A DNA stretch of 32,796 nt from Bacteroidota bacterium (GCA_004297845.1 SCSP01000007.1:1-32796), one strand, 5' to 3'; positions 15,850 to 25,498 are shown, counted from the first letter of the stretch. The notes: generated by a model not told the origin, from the sequence alone. Program-made: numbers and translations.

Positions 15850-18528
15850 ATGGATCAGGAAGAAGAAGTTATATCAACCAACAAGTTTAAGAACGCCAGG
15901 AACGAGTTCAGGAAATCACGCCCTGAAACTGAAGAGGAGGATACGTTGATAGAGGAAGACGCTGAAGAAGATGACGATCCCGCTATTGAGAAATCTGAAA
16001 AGACCGGTAAGGCCGGGAAACAGGAGTTAAACAGCGAAACAGCAGCTCCTAAAAGAAAAAGAAAGTTACCGAAAGAAAGAGTAAACCTGTTTCAGCCCGT
16101 TATTAATTTTATCAAAGATGATCGCCTGCACAGGATAACAGGGCTAACATTAATCCTCTCATCCATCTATTTACTTGTTGCCTTCACCTCTTTCCTGTTT
16201 ACCTGGAAAGCAGATCAGGACAAGGTACTGGGATCATGGTGGGAATTATTTTTTGCAAGTGATGAGATAGCGCCTGCTATCAGCGACACAGGGGTTGATA
16301 ACTGGCTCGGCAAGCTTGGTGCGGTGGTTTCGCACCTGTTCATCCACCGGGGATTTGGAATAGCTTCTTACTTTTTTGTGGCGTTCTCTTTTCTGGCAGG
16401 CTTCAGGATACTTTTCAAAACATCTCCTTTTCCGCTGCGTACATTTTTCAAACGTTCCTTGTTTATCCTGTTCTGGAGCTCGGTAGGGATCGGATATATT
16501 TTCCACAACGATTACTTTTTTCTGGGTGGCGCTTTCGGATATCAGACCAGCCTGTGGCTGAATCAATCGATAGGCATCATAGGTACAGGATTCCTGATGG
16601 TGTTTTCGTTTTTCGGGTTCATGGCGATCTCGTTTAACTATGCGTTTGACTGGATGAGAAGCAAAAAATCCGAAGAGGCTATGGAATCCCTCGATACGAT
16701 GGAGAAAAACGAAGTGCTTCCTGCGGAAAACATTGAGATGGAGGTGATCACTGTTCAGCCGATCGAAGAAAAGGAAAAACCGATTGAACTTCCTGTGGAA
16801 GAATCCATACATGAAACAGGGACGATAGAGGAGCCGAAACAAATGACGTTTGAGATGGTTCCCGAAGTGCAGGAAATCAGAACGGAAGAAACGGAAGCAA
16901 ACGAAGAGAATGTCCAGTTTACCGTGGCGCAGATGAATGAAGAGGCTATTGTGGAAGAAACAGAAGACGATCTTTCTTCTTTCGGTGATTTTGACCCGAC
17001 TCTTGAACTTTCGGATTACCAAAAACCTTCCATAGAGCTGCTGAAAGAATATGGCAACAACGAAACCAATGTGAACCAGGAGGAACTGGTAACGAACAAA
17101 GACAGGATCGTAAGCACGCTCAAAAGTTTCGGCATTGAGATCGCCAAGATCAAAGCAACCATTGGTCCAACTGTTACGCTGTATGAGATCATTCCCGCAG
17201 AAGGGGTGCGCATTTCCAAGATCAAAAACCTGGAGGATGACATAGCCCTTTCACTGGCAGCCCTGGGCATCCGCATCATTGCGCCCATGCCCGGAAAGGG
17301 AACCATTGGCATTGAAGTTCCTAACCAGAATCCGGAAATGGTTTCCATGCGCTCTGTCATTGCTTCCGAAAAATTTCAGAACACCTCATTTGAGCTGCCC
17401 TTCGGGCTTGGAAAAACGATTTCCAACGAAACATTCATTGCCGACCTAACTAAAATGCCCCACTTGCTGATAGCGGGAACAACCGGGCAGGGAAAATCGG
17501 TAGGATTGAACGTGATTCTCACTTCGCTTCTTTATAAAAAACATCCCGCGCAGGTAAAATTTGTGCTGATCGATCCCAAGCGCGTGGAATTGACGCTCTT
17601 CAAAAAGATCGAAAGACATTTCCTCGCGAAACTCCCTAATTCGGAAGATGCCATCATTACAGACACCACTAAAGTGATCCATACGCTCAAATCGCTTTGC
17701 ATGGAAATGGACGACCGCCTGAACCTCTTCAATATTTCGAGTACGAAAAATATTAAGGAGTATAACACTAAGTTCATAGACCGGAAATTAAATCCCAAAA
17801 AAGGTCATAAATTTCTTCCTTATATAGTGGTGGTGGTGGATGAATTTGGAGACCTGATCGCACAGGCAGGAAAGGAAATAGAGACTCCATTAACACGCCT
17901 GGCGGCCGTTGCAAGGGCAACAGGAATACATTTGATCATTGCAACTCAGCGCCCATCTGTGAATGTGGTAACCGGTCTTATCAAAGCCAACTTTCCCGCA
18001 CGTATCGCCTTCCGTGTTCAATCCAAGATCGATTCAAGAACCATTCTTGATTCAGGAGGTGCCGATCAGTTAGTAGGCAAGGGCGACATGCTGTTCTCTT
18101 TAGGCAGTGAACTCATTCGCCTGCAATGCCCGTTTGTGGATACTCCGGAAGTTGACGCAGTTACTGATTTCATCGGTAATCAGCGCGCGTATCCGGAAGC
18201 GTTCAAGCTTCCTGAATACATAGATGAAGATGCAGAAGGACTTGATGATCTTGACCCTTCAGAACGGGACAGTTTCTTTGCTGAAGCTGCCCGAATTGTT
18301 GTTACTCATCAACAGGGATCAGCCTCCCTCTTGCAGCGCAAGCTCAAGCTGGGCTATAACCGAGCTGGCAGGATTGTAGACCAATTGGAGTCTGCAGGTA
18401 TAATTGGGCCATTTAAGGGAAGTAAGGCGCGCGAGGTGCTTATAAAGGATCCTGCATCTTTGGAACAATTATTGTCTAAAGCAGATTGGAGCGTGGATGG
18501 TATGGGGGATAATACTCCGATCGTCTGA
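15850..18528 (+). CDS. ftsK: DNA translocase FtsK/SpoIIIE
   Basis: N-terminal TM segments, acidic linker, Walker A AGTTGQGKSVGLN, Walker B VVVVDEFGDLI, IATQRPSVNVVTGLIKANFPARIAF, C-terminal gamma winged helix. Confidence 0.97.
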   Translation: MDQEEEVISTNKFKNARNEFRKSRPETEEEDTLIEEDAEEDDDPAIEKSEKTGKAGKQELNSETAAPKRKRKLPKERVNLFQPVINFIKDDRLHRITGLTLILSSIYLLVAFTSFLFTWKADQDKVLGSWWELFFASDEIAPAISDTGVDNWLGKLGAVVSHLFIHRGFGIASYFFVAFSFLAGFRILFKTSPFPLRTFFKRSLFILFWSSVGIGYIFHNDYFFLGGAFGYQTSLWLNQSIGIIGTGFLMVFSFFGFMAISFNYAFDWMRSKKSEEAMESLDTMEKNEVLPAENIEMEVITVQPIEEKEKPIELPVEESIHETGTIEEPKQMTFEMVPEVQEIRTEETEANEENVQFTVAQMNEEAIVEETEDDLSSFGDFDPTLELSDYQKPSIELLKEYGNNETNVNQEELVTNKDRIVSTLKSFGIEIAKIKATIGPTVTLYEIIPAEGVRISKIKNLEDDIALSLAALGIRIIAPMPGKGTIGIEVPNQNPEMVSMRSVIASEKFQNTSFELPFGLGKTISNETFIADLTKMPHLLIAGTTGQGKSVGLNVILTSLLYKKHPAQVKFVLIDPKRVELTLFKKIERHFLAKLPNSEDAIITDTTKVIHTLKSLCMEMDDRLNLFNISSTKNIKEYNTKFIDRKLNPKKGHKFLPYIVVVVDEFGDLIAQAGKEIETPLTRLAAVARATGIHLIIATQRPSVNVVTGLIKANFPARIAFRVQSKIDSRTILDSGGADQLVGKGDMLFSLGSELIRLQCPFVDTPEVDAVTDFIGNQRAYPEAFKLPEYIDEDAEGLDDLDPSERDSFFAEAARIVVTHQQGSASLLQRKLKLGYNRAGRIVDQLESAGIIGPFKGSKAREVLIKDPASLEQLLSKADWSVDGMGDNTPIV

Positions 18529-18556
18529 AACGCCCAAAACCCTTAATATTGATGCT

Positions 18557-19306
18557 ATGAAAGCTAAATTCGTCATTCGTCATTTGTCATTTGTCGTTTC
18601 TATTGCCTACTGCCTACCTGCCCGCCATCTTATATTGCTATTGTTGGCAGGCGGGCTGCCTACTGCCTACTGTTTTTCCCAGCAGCCCAAAGAAGTAGTT
18701 GATACAAAGGCTAAAGCAATATTAGATGAGGTTGCAGCAAAGACCAAATCCTACACTTCGATAAAAGCCGAGTTCGGGTCTGTTACTGAAAAGAAGGTAA
18801 GCAACACCGAATCAAAAGTTACGGAAACACAGTCGGGCACATTGCAACTGAAAGGAGAAAAATACAAACTGGAAATTAAGGGACAGGTAATTTTTTGCGA
18901 CAGCAAAACCCAGTGGACATATATCAAGGAATCAAACGAAGTGCAGATCAACAATGCGCCCGACCCTAAAGCAACCGATGATCCAAATCCTGTGAATATT
19001 TTTACCCTTTACGAAAAGGGATATAAATATAAATATGCGAACGAAGAGGTGATGAACGGAACTAAAGTAGAGGTGGTGAGTCTGTTCCCGCTTGCGCCCG
19101 ATAAAAAAGCGTATCACACGATACGGCTCAGTATTGACAAAATAAAAAAGCAGATCGTGTCAGTCAAGATAATGAACAAGAACGGGACGATCAACACAAT
19201 CACGGTCAAAACATTCATCGCCAATTCCGAAATGCCGGATGCGATGTTTATATTCAACAAAGCGGAATATAAGGGGGTAGAGGTGGTGGATTTACGGGAT
19301 AACTAA
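18557..19306 (+). CDS. lolA: Outer membrane lipoprotein carrier protein LolA family
   Basis: SYTSIKAEFGSVTEKK, GTLQLKGEKYKLEIKGQVIFCDSKTQWTYIKESNEVQI; downstream of ftsK. Start at ATG 18557. Confidence 0.85.
   Translation: MKAKFVIRHLSFVVSIAYCLPARHLILLLLAGGLPTAYCFSQQPKEVVDTKAKAILDEVAAKTKSYTSIKAEFGSVTEKKVSNTESKVTETQSGTLQLKGEKYKLEIKGQVIFCDSKTQWTYIKESNEVQINNAPDPKATDDPNPVNIFTLYEKGYKYKYANEEVMNGTKVEVVSLFPLAPDKKAYHTIRLSIDKIKKQIVSVKIMNKNGTINTITVKTFIANSEMPDAMFIFNKAEYKGVEVVDLRDN
18569..18672. repeat. Heptameric tracts with a 39-nt hairpin-like insertion
   Basis: (TTCGTCA)2(TTTGTCA)2-like, then (ACTGCCT)n interrupted by CCTGCCCGCC...GGCAGGCGGG. Confidence 0.85.
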
Positions 19307-19364
19307 CAGGGGAAATATTTTCACTTAGGTATGATCAATAAACCCGTAATATTAGGATGGACTT

Positions 19365-19586
19365 TTAATATTCGTCCTCGTTGAAAAAGAAATCCTCCTT
19401 GGTAGGATAATCGGGCCAGATGTCGTCAATAGATTCAAACACTTCTTCATCGTCTTCGATCTCCTGAAGGTTTTCAATCACTTCCATGGGAGCGCCTGTG
19501 CGAAGACCGAAATCAACCAATTCGTCTTTGGTAGCAGGCCACGGTGCGTCTTCGAGATAAGAGGCGAGTTCTAATGTCCAGTACAT
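19365..19586 (-). CDS. DUF2795 domain-containing protein
   Basis: MYWTLELASYLEDAPWPATKDELVDFGLRTGAPMEVIENLQEI...; acidic small protein. Confidence 0.85.
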   Translation of the reverse strand: MYWTLELASYLEDAPWPATKDELVDFGLRTGAPMEVIENLQEIEDDEEVFESIDDIWPDYPTKEDFFFNEDEY

Positions 19587-19730
19587 GTTTTGACGATTTT
19601 ATTTCCCCGACATCTGCCAGGGCAAATTGCTTTATAATTTTTTTGAGTTTCCTCAAATCGTGCGCGAAGATAAAAATTTATGATACCAAACAAAGAAATT
19701 GTAAAGAAATTTTATAGGATTTTTTTCCCC

Positions 19731-20279
19731 TTATAAGGAGGGCTTCCAGGGAACCTCTTTCGCTTTAAGGTCCTTGGTGAGTTTGCGGGAAAGGACAAAA
19801 AGGTAGTCTGACAGGCGGTTGAGGTATTTGATGATGCTATCGTCCACCTTTTCTTCGCTGGCAAGTCTTACTGAACACCTTTCAGCTCTGCGGCAAACAC
19901 ATCGGGCAATATGACAGTATGAAGCAATGGTATGCCCTCCGGGAAGAACGAATGAGCGCATTTCGGGAAGAGATTCATTCATCTTGTCTATTTCTTTTTC
20001 CAGTATAGTGATATCTTCTTCTTTTATGTCAGGAATCTTTGCTTTGGATTTGGCAGGATCAGAAGCTAAATGAGAGCCAATGGTAAATAATCGATCTTGA
20101 ATGTGGATGAGTATCTCTTTCGAATGCTTGTCAATATTTTGATCGCGAATTAACCCAATCCATGAGTTCAGTTCATCCACGGTTCCGTAAGACTCGATTC
20201 TGATATGGGATTTTTTAACCCTTGTTCCACCGAGAAGTCCGGTTTCCCCTTTATCGCCTTTCTTTGTATATATTTTCAT
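19731..20279 (-). CDS. Cob(I)yrinic acid a,c-diamide adenosyltransferase (PduO/ATR type)
   Basis: [75 protein letters not shown]. Confidence 0.95.
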   Translation of the reverse strand: MKIYTKKGDKGETGLLGGTRVKKSHIRIESYGTVDELNSWIGLIRDQNIDKHSKEILIHIQDRLFTIGSHLASDPAKSKAKIPDIKEEDITILEKEIDKMNESLPEMRSFVLPGGHTIASYCHIARCVCRRAERCSVRLASEEKVDDSIIKYLNRLSDYLFVLSRKLTKDLKAKEVPWKPSL

Positions 20280-21022
20280 GCAATTGTCTGTTGTTTACTA
20301 TCTACCGTCAATTTCGATTTTTCAACCGTGATTATGTTTTCATTCAGTCTGTCGGATTCAACCAATCCGTCTTTCAGGCGTACAATCCGATGCGCGTGCT
20401 GAGCAATATCTTCTTCGTGTGTAACCAAAATGATAGTGTTTCCTTGCTTATGAATTTCTTCGAACAATCCCATTATTTCTTCCGAAGTTTTTGAATCTAA
20501 ATTTCCGGTTGGCTCATCGGCAAGAATGATGGAGGGCTTGTTCACCAGTGCGCGTGCAACCGCAACTCTCTGCTTTTGTCCTCCCGAAAGTTCATTGGGC
20601 TTGTGCTTTACCCGGTCGCCCAGTCCAACATGTTCAAGGGCAGCTATTGCCATTTGCAGCCTGTCTTTTTTATTAATACCTGAATAAACAAGCGGCACCG
20701 TTACATTTTCCAACGCAGAAAGTCGGGGCATGAGGTTAAAGGTCTGAAACACAAAACCAATTTCTTTGTTCCGTACTTCTGCCAGCTCATTATCCGACAT
20801 TCTTGCAACTGAAATTCCATTCAGAATATATTCTCCTTTTGAGGGTGTATCCAAACAACCAAGCATATTCATCAGGGTAGACTTTCCGGAACCTGAGGGT
20901 CCCATCAGCGCCACATATTCATTCTTGTAAATATCCAGTGTAACCGAGCGGAGGGCGTAGATCACCTCACTTCCCACCTTATAGGAACGACCAATGTCCT
21001 TGAGTTGGATGATGGTTTTCAT
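20276..21022 (-). CDS. ABC transporter ATP-binding protein (LolD/MacB family)
   Basis: [66 protein letters not shown]. Confidence 0.95.
   Translation of the reverse strand: MKTIIQLKDIGRSYKVGSEVIYALRSVTLDIYKNEYVALMGPSGSGKSTLMNMLGCLDTPSKGEYILNGISVARMSDNELAEVRNKEIGFVFQTFNLMPRLSALENVTVPLVYSGINKKDRLQMAIAALEHVGLGDRVKHKPNELSGGQKQRVAVARALVNKPSIILADEPTGNLDSKTSEEIMGLFEEIHKQGNTIILVTHEEDIAQHAHRIVRLKDGLVESDRLNENIITVEKSKLTVDSKQQTIA
20284..20311. repeat. Heptameric tract TTGTCTGTTGTTTACTATCTACCGTCAA
   Basis: Degenerate period-7 relative of 5323-5346, inside the ABC ATPase 3' end. Confidence 0.65.
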
Positions 21023-21085
21023 TGATAGAGCAAAGTTATTTATTTCGGCTAAAGCCGGATTTGTTTCTGCTTCCTATTAACTACC

Positions 21086-21165
21086 GGGCATTTCTAAAAA
21101 CCCTCTTTTCGCCTCACCCTTCCCTCTCCTCAAGAAAGGGTATAGGGTAGTTTTTAGAGATGCCC
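21086..21165. repeat. 80-bp MITE-like inverted repeat element
   Basis: GGGCATTTCTAAAAAC...GTTTTTAGAGATGCCC arms, one mismatch over 16 nt. Confidence 0.75.
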
Positions 21166-21294
21166 TACCTGAAGGTCGTGGAAAATGCGGCAAGCGTTCA
21201 AAAGAGATTTTACCTGTTGAGTTGTGTATTTAATAGCCAGGACCTTCAGGTCTGGGTAAAAAAGGCAGGGTGTAAAAGGGCTTTAGCCCAATTA

Positions 21295-22077
21295 TCAATA
21301 GCGTAAGGTGAAATTTTCTTTCACCTGCTCCTTTCGAAAGAACACAATCCCAAGGAAGAACAGGTCAACAGTTAAAGATATGTTCGGATGCGCCTTGATC
21401 TCCTCCCATGCATCTTCCATTTCATCGGACCAATGTATATCATCAAAAATAAAAATGGAATCGTTGCTTGCCCGGGCAAGGCATAATTTGAAATAATTTA
21501 GTGTAGGCGCTTTCCGATGGTTTCCGTCTATGAATACCAAGTTGCCGGCTCCTTGCTGCCGGCTACTGGCTAATACATCCGGAAGAACAACATCAAAATT
21601 GCCAACAATGGGTTCAATATTTTTCAAGCCAAGCGATTCAAAATTCTTTTTAGCTTCTGCTGCAGTGTTCGGACAACCCTCTATCGTAATAACTTGTGTA
21701 TTTGGGTTTGCTGAGGCGAGATAACTGGTGCTGATGCCAAGTGAAGTTCCCAATTCAAGAATGATAGTTGGTTTGAAATGATAAGCAAGCCGGAAAAGCA
21801 ACTCACAATATTTCCTGTTTTTAGCAGACCCCTCAGCAATTTTACTTATAGTTCTTTTGCCCGATCTCCCTGCACCCAGATCCTTTACTTCAATTTTTTT
21901 TTTTGATGCAAGAAGCTTTTTTCTGAGCTGCTCGATTTTGTCAAATGAATAATAACTTCCTTTTTTATTTATTACATCATTGTAAAGCCCAAATACAAAA
22001 GGAGAATGAATGCCATGCCCATTTTTAGCCAAAAACCAATACTTTAGGTATTTAATTAGGAAGGAGAATTGCTTCAT
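21295..22077 (-). CDS. Class I SAM-dependent methyltransferase
   Basis: IILELGTSLGISTSYLA, VITIEGCPNTAAEAKKNFE, NLVFIDGNHRKAPTLNYF, FIFDDIHWSDEMEDAWEEIK. Confidence 0.92.
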   Translation of the reverse strand: MKQFSFLIKYLKYWFLAKNGHGIHSPFVFGLYNDVINKKGSYYSFDKIEQLRKKLLASKKKIEVKDLGAGRSGKRTISKIAEGSAKNRKYCELLFRLAYHFKPTIILELGTSLGISTSYLASANPNTQVITIEGCPNTAAEAKKNFESLGLKNIEPIVGNFDVVLPDVLASSRQQGAGNLVFIDGNHRKAPTLNYFKLCLARASNDSIFIFDDIHWSDEMEDAWEEIKAHPNISLTVDLFFLGIVFFRKEQVKENFTLRY

Positions 22078-22111
22078 GGGGCGAAGGTACTAATTCATGT
22101 TTTAATTTTCC

Positions 22112-22119
22112 TACTTTTG
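22112..22119 (+). promoter_or_regulatory. -7 element TACTTTTG immediately upstream of the peptidase ATG
   Basis: TAnnTTTG, 5 nt before ATG 22125. Confidence 0.4.
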
Positions 22120-22124
22120 AGGAA

Positions 22125-23222
22125 ATGAAAACACTACATACAATTTTAGCTGTTGGCTTGTTTTTCTCTCCTCTCTGGCGGGAAGGGATTGGGAATGAGG
22201 CTTCAGCACAAACCAAACCCATGGAAAACTTCGCCATTGTCATTCACGGAGGGGCGGGAACTATCCTTAAAGATAGCATGAGCCCTGCACTTGAACAGCA
22301 GTATAAAGATAAGCTCAATGAAGCGCTTAAGTCCGGATACAATATTCTTGCAAAAGGAGGGACTTCCATGGATGCCGTTGTGGCAGCCATCAAAGTGATG
22401 GAGGATTCTCCTTTGTTTAATGCCGGCAAGGGCGCGGTGTTTGCCAATGACGGCACCAATTCCATGGATGCCAGCATCATGGATGGCAAAACAATTAAGG
22501 CGGGAGCCGTAGCAGGAGTGCATACCATTCGCAACCCGATAGAAGGCGCAAGGGCTGTGATGGAGAAATCCAAACACGTAATGCTTTCGGGAGATGGAGC
22601 GGACAAGTTTGCGAAAGAGCAGGGACTTAAAATTGAAGACCCAAAATATTTCTTTGATGAGAAAAGATGGAAACAATTCCATGAGATCAAAAAGAAGGAT
22701 GAAATTAAATTAGATCATTCATCAGATACCTCGGGTTCCATCAACCCGTTGGATGTGGAGTTTCTGGGAGATGGTTCAATCCCGCTTACCACAGGCGACA
22801 AATTCGGAACCGTGGGCTGCGTGGCATTGGACAAATACGGGAATCTGGCAGCGGGCACTTCTACGGGCGGCATGACCAACAAAAAGTGGGACAGGGTGGG
22901 AGATTCTCCCATCATTGGGGCCGGAACATACGCCAACAATAAGACCTGCGGGGTTTCCTGTACAGGTCACGGGGAGTATTTTATCCGCAACGTGGTAGCC
23001 TATGATGTAGCAGCGCTTATGGAATACAAAGAACTATCGGTTGAGCAGGCAGCAAACGAAGTAATAATGAAAAAATTGAAAGCTCAGGGAGCCGAGGGCG
23101 GACTTATTGCCATGGATGCGAAAGGAAATATAACCATGCCTTTTAACACCCCAGGAATGTATAGGGGTTATACGAAACAGGATGGAAAAACGTGGATTGG
23201 AATCTACGGGAGTGATAAATGA
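22125..23222 (+). CDS. iaaA: Isoaspartyl peptidase/L-asparaginase (Ntn hydrolase, type 2)
   Basis: VIHGGAGTI, GGTSMDAVVAAIKVMEDSPLFNAGKGAVF, catalytic GTVGCVALDKYGNLAAGTSTGGMTNKKWDRVGDSPIIGAGTYA. Confidence 0.95.
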   Translation: MKTLHTILAVGLFFSPLWREGIGNEASAQTKPMENFAIVIHGGAGTILKDSMSPALEQQYKDKLNEALKSGYNILAKGGTSMDAVVAAIKVMEDSPLFNAGKGAVFANDGTNSMDASIMDGKTIKAGAVAGVHTIRNPIEGARAVMEKSKHVMLSGDGADKFAKEQGLKIEDPKYFFDEKRWKQFHEIKKKDEIKLDHSSDTSGSINPLDVEFLGDGSIPLTTGDKFGTVGCVALDKYGNLAAGTSTGGMTNKKWDRVGDSPIIGAGTYANNKTCGVSCTGHGEYFIRNVVAYDVAALMEYKELSVEQAANEVIMKKLKAQGAEGGLIAMDAKGNITMPFNTPGMYRGYTKQDGKTWIGIYGSDK

Positions 23223-23230
23223 AATCTTCC

Positions 23231-23261
23231 GGTGGAATCCACTTACCGAATTCCAAACCAA
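23231..23261. repeat. 31-nt dispersed repeat, copy 1
   Basis: GGTGGAATCCACTTACCGAATTCCAAACCAA; 28/31 identical to 25468-25498. Confidence 0.9.
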
Positions 23262-23311
23262 CCACTCCATGCCTTTTGACCCGCAAATAAATTTGATGTA
23301 TTTATTTTCTT

Positions 23312-23995
23312 TCATACTCCTTCCTCTTTTTTTGATGATCCATGATTTTTTAGAATTGAGTTCTTCATCCATACGGCATTTTTTATTCTTTCCAAAAGAA
23401 AAACATATTGATAAATAAGAAGCGAAGTTACCACGCCAATGACAGACCCTGCACAAACATCATTCAAAAAATGCTGGGAAAGGTAAACACGTGAAAAGCC
23501 AATCAGAAGCGCAATGCAAAACATCAGGAATTTCAAAAGTCTGTTTTCAAGGACAAGAGCAAGGCAAAAAAATGTAGCGAAGGCAGCCGTTGTGTGTCCG
23601 GAAGGAAAACTATTGTACGAGTAATTCTCTACCCATGGGATTAATTTCAGTTCAGTAATCCCTTCGAAGTATTTTTTGGGTCGTACCTGATCTGCAAAAA
23701 TGGTGTGCTTGAGTGTTTGCGTTACAAGTGCTGCCAGGATATTACTTGCAGCAATCAGGATGGCGTGCCTGTATCTGATAAAGCAAAGCAGCATTATTAT
23801 GATAACTACTGTATAGCCATCTCCCAGATAAGTTGCCAGGAAAAAAAAGTGGTCGAAGAACTCTGCTCTATATTGATTTATGATGAGATGCGCTTCCCCT
23901 TTCGAGTATAAGGCGCCAAAAATTCCGGCTACAACAAGGAATAATAAATAAGGTAAAAGGAAAGCAAAATTTTTCCGGATTGTTTTCTTCATCAC
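23312..23995 (-). CDS. Phosphatase PAP2 family protein
   Basis: Multi-TM; KxxxxxxRP (QVRPKKYF), YNSFPSGHTTAAF, SRVYLSQHFLNDVCAG. Confidence 0.93.
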   Translation of the reverse strand: MMKKTIRKNFAFLLPYLLFLVVAGIFGALYSKGEAHLIINQYRAEFFDHFFFLATYLGDGYTVVIIIMLLCFIRYRHAILIAASNILAALVTQTLKHTIFADQVRPKKYFEGITELKLIPWVENYSYNSFPSGHTTAAFATFFCLALVLENRLLKFLMFCIALLIGFSRVYLSQHFLNDVCAGSVIGVVTSLLIYQYVFLLERIKNAVWMKNSILKNHGSSKKEEGV

Positions 23996-24008
23996 AGATA
24001 TAGGAAGC

Positions 24009-24560
24009 CTACACTTTTGAACCGATCACTTTCATCAGTCGCTGCACTTGTCCCTGCCACAACACTTCAAGGGAGTTCTTATCCTCCATGTTTTCAGCAA
24101 AGTCGGTGATGACAAGGGATAGTTCGTGTGTCAGCTCATTCTTCTCTATTCTGAACTCAAAATAGGTGTCAGCAGATCGATCCGTCCAGCGAAAGCGGAT
24201 TGATCTGCCTTCAGTTATATTTAACATTTCCGCCTCTTGTTTCGCGCCATCCCAAACGAATGTATAAATATTCCCATGGACATTTACGTCATCCGCAAAC
24301 CATTCGGAAAGCCCGCTTGGACTTGTAATAAATTCAAAAAGCAATTTGGGAGAAGCGTATATAATGTATTCAAGGATCAGTTTGTTCTTAGGTTCAGGGG
24401 TTGATGGTTTAGCAATAATCGGGGTGGAGATAACTGCTGCCGATGTAGTGTTTTGAGTAATGATTGCAACTTTCTCTGGTGTCCGAATGGACTTTCCGAT
24501 AGCCTTCGTAATTGGTTTTTTCTTACCTTTTTTTGTCTTCGTAACTTTCTTCTTGACCAT
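24009..24560 (-). CDS. START-like/AHSA1 (SRPBCC) domain protein with Lys/Thr-rich N-terminus
   Basis: LEYIIYASPKLLFEFITSPSGLSEWFADDVNVHGNIYTFVWDG...; start chosen at MVKKKVTKTKK. Confidence 0.8.
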   Translation of the reverse strand: MVKKKVTKTKKGKKKPITKAIGKSIRTPEKVAIITQNTTSAAVISTPIIAKPSTPEPKNKLILEYIIYASPKLLFEFITSPSGLSEWFADDVNVHGNIYTFVWDGAKQEAEMLNITEGRSIRFRWTDRSADTYFEFRIEKNELTHELSLVITDFAENMEDKNSLEVLWQGQVQRLMKVIGSKV

Positions 24561-24642
24561 ATTATCAATTGCAAATGTGCGGGCAATGTATAAAAAAAAC
24601 ATTTACACCAGCAAAATACCTTTTTCAGGTTGTTGATTTTAA

Positions 24643-24650
24643 TATCTTTG
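24643..24650 (+). promoter_or_regulatory. -7 element TATCTTTG upstream of tRNA-Met
   Basis: Exact TAnnTTTG. Confidence 0.6.
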
Positions 24651-24673
24651 CCGCCTTTTAAGGGACTTTTAAT

Positions 24674-24747
<74 letters not shown>

Positions 24748-24812
24748 CTTATTTTTTGATGTTCAGTGAATCAATCTGTGCATTCCGCCCTTAATTCCTA
24801 AATAATTCCTAA

Positions 24813-25379
24813 ATGAAGGTACTTGTTTTAGATAATTATGATTCATTCACGTACAACCTTGTTCAATACATGGAAAGGGCAGGTAATGTTGAGATAGACG
24901 TGTACAGAAATGATAAGATAATGATGGAGGACATTAACGGCTATGATAAGATTCTTTTATCGCCCGGCCCGGGGATACCTAAAGAAGCAGGAATCCTGAT
25001 GGACGTGATCCGGGAGTACGCTCCGAAAAAAAGCCTTTTTGGAGTTTGCCTTGGGCAACAGGCGATAGCTGAAGTATTCGGGGGAAGGCTCATCAATCTT
25101 GATGCTGCGTATCATGGCGTAGCAACCGAAATGGAAGTGCTTAGAGAGGATATTTTATTTAAAGGAGTGCCAAAAAAATTTAAAGCGGGACGTTACCATT
25201 CCTGGGTGGTGGATGATAAAAAATTTCCTGACGAATTAGAGATCACCGTTAAAGATGAGAATGGTTACATCATGGGACTGCGGCACAAACAATTAGATGT
25301 GCGCGCTGTGCAGTTTCATCCTGAAAGCATTTTAACCGAGTATGGAATGCTGATTATAAAGAACTGGGTAGAGGGATGA
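24813..25379 (+). CDS. trpG/pabA: Glutamine amidotransferase, anthranilate/aminodeoxychorismate synthase component II
   Basis: LDNYDSFTYNLVQY, LSPGPGIPKEAG, FGVCLGQQAIAEVFGG, VQFHPESILTEYG. Confidence 0.95.
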   Translation: MKVLVLDNYDSFTYNLVQYMERAGNVEIDVYRNDKIMMEDINGYDKILLSPGPGIPKEAGILMDVIREYAPKKSLFGVCLGQQAIAEVFGGRLINLDAAYHGVATEMEVLREDILFKGVPKKFKAGRYHSWVVDDKKFPDELEITVKDENGYIMGLRHKQLDVRAVQFHPESILTEYGMLIIKNWVEG

Positions 25380-25467
25380 ATCTCTTTGTTGGGAATTTCC
25401 AAAAGTGGCAGCAAGTGAAAACCACAAAACACTATATGCCCCGAAAAAATCTTACGCATACTATTTT

Positions 25468-25498
25468 GGTGGAATCTACTGACCGAATTTCAAACCAA
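25468..25498. repeat. 31-nt dispersed repeat, copy 2
   Basis: GGTGGAATCTACTGACCGAATTTCAAACCAA. Confidence 0.9.

Noticed and set aside
16246-17022. 258-aa minus-strand ORF opposite ftsK
   Set aside because: Antisense shadow of the acidic FtsK linker; His/Phe/Arg-rich composition with no domain.
24813-25379. Stand-alone trpG/pabA as an unusual orphan
   Set aside because: Separate amidotransferase genes are common in Bacteroidota; not noteworthy without genome context.
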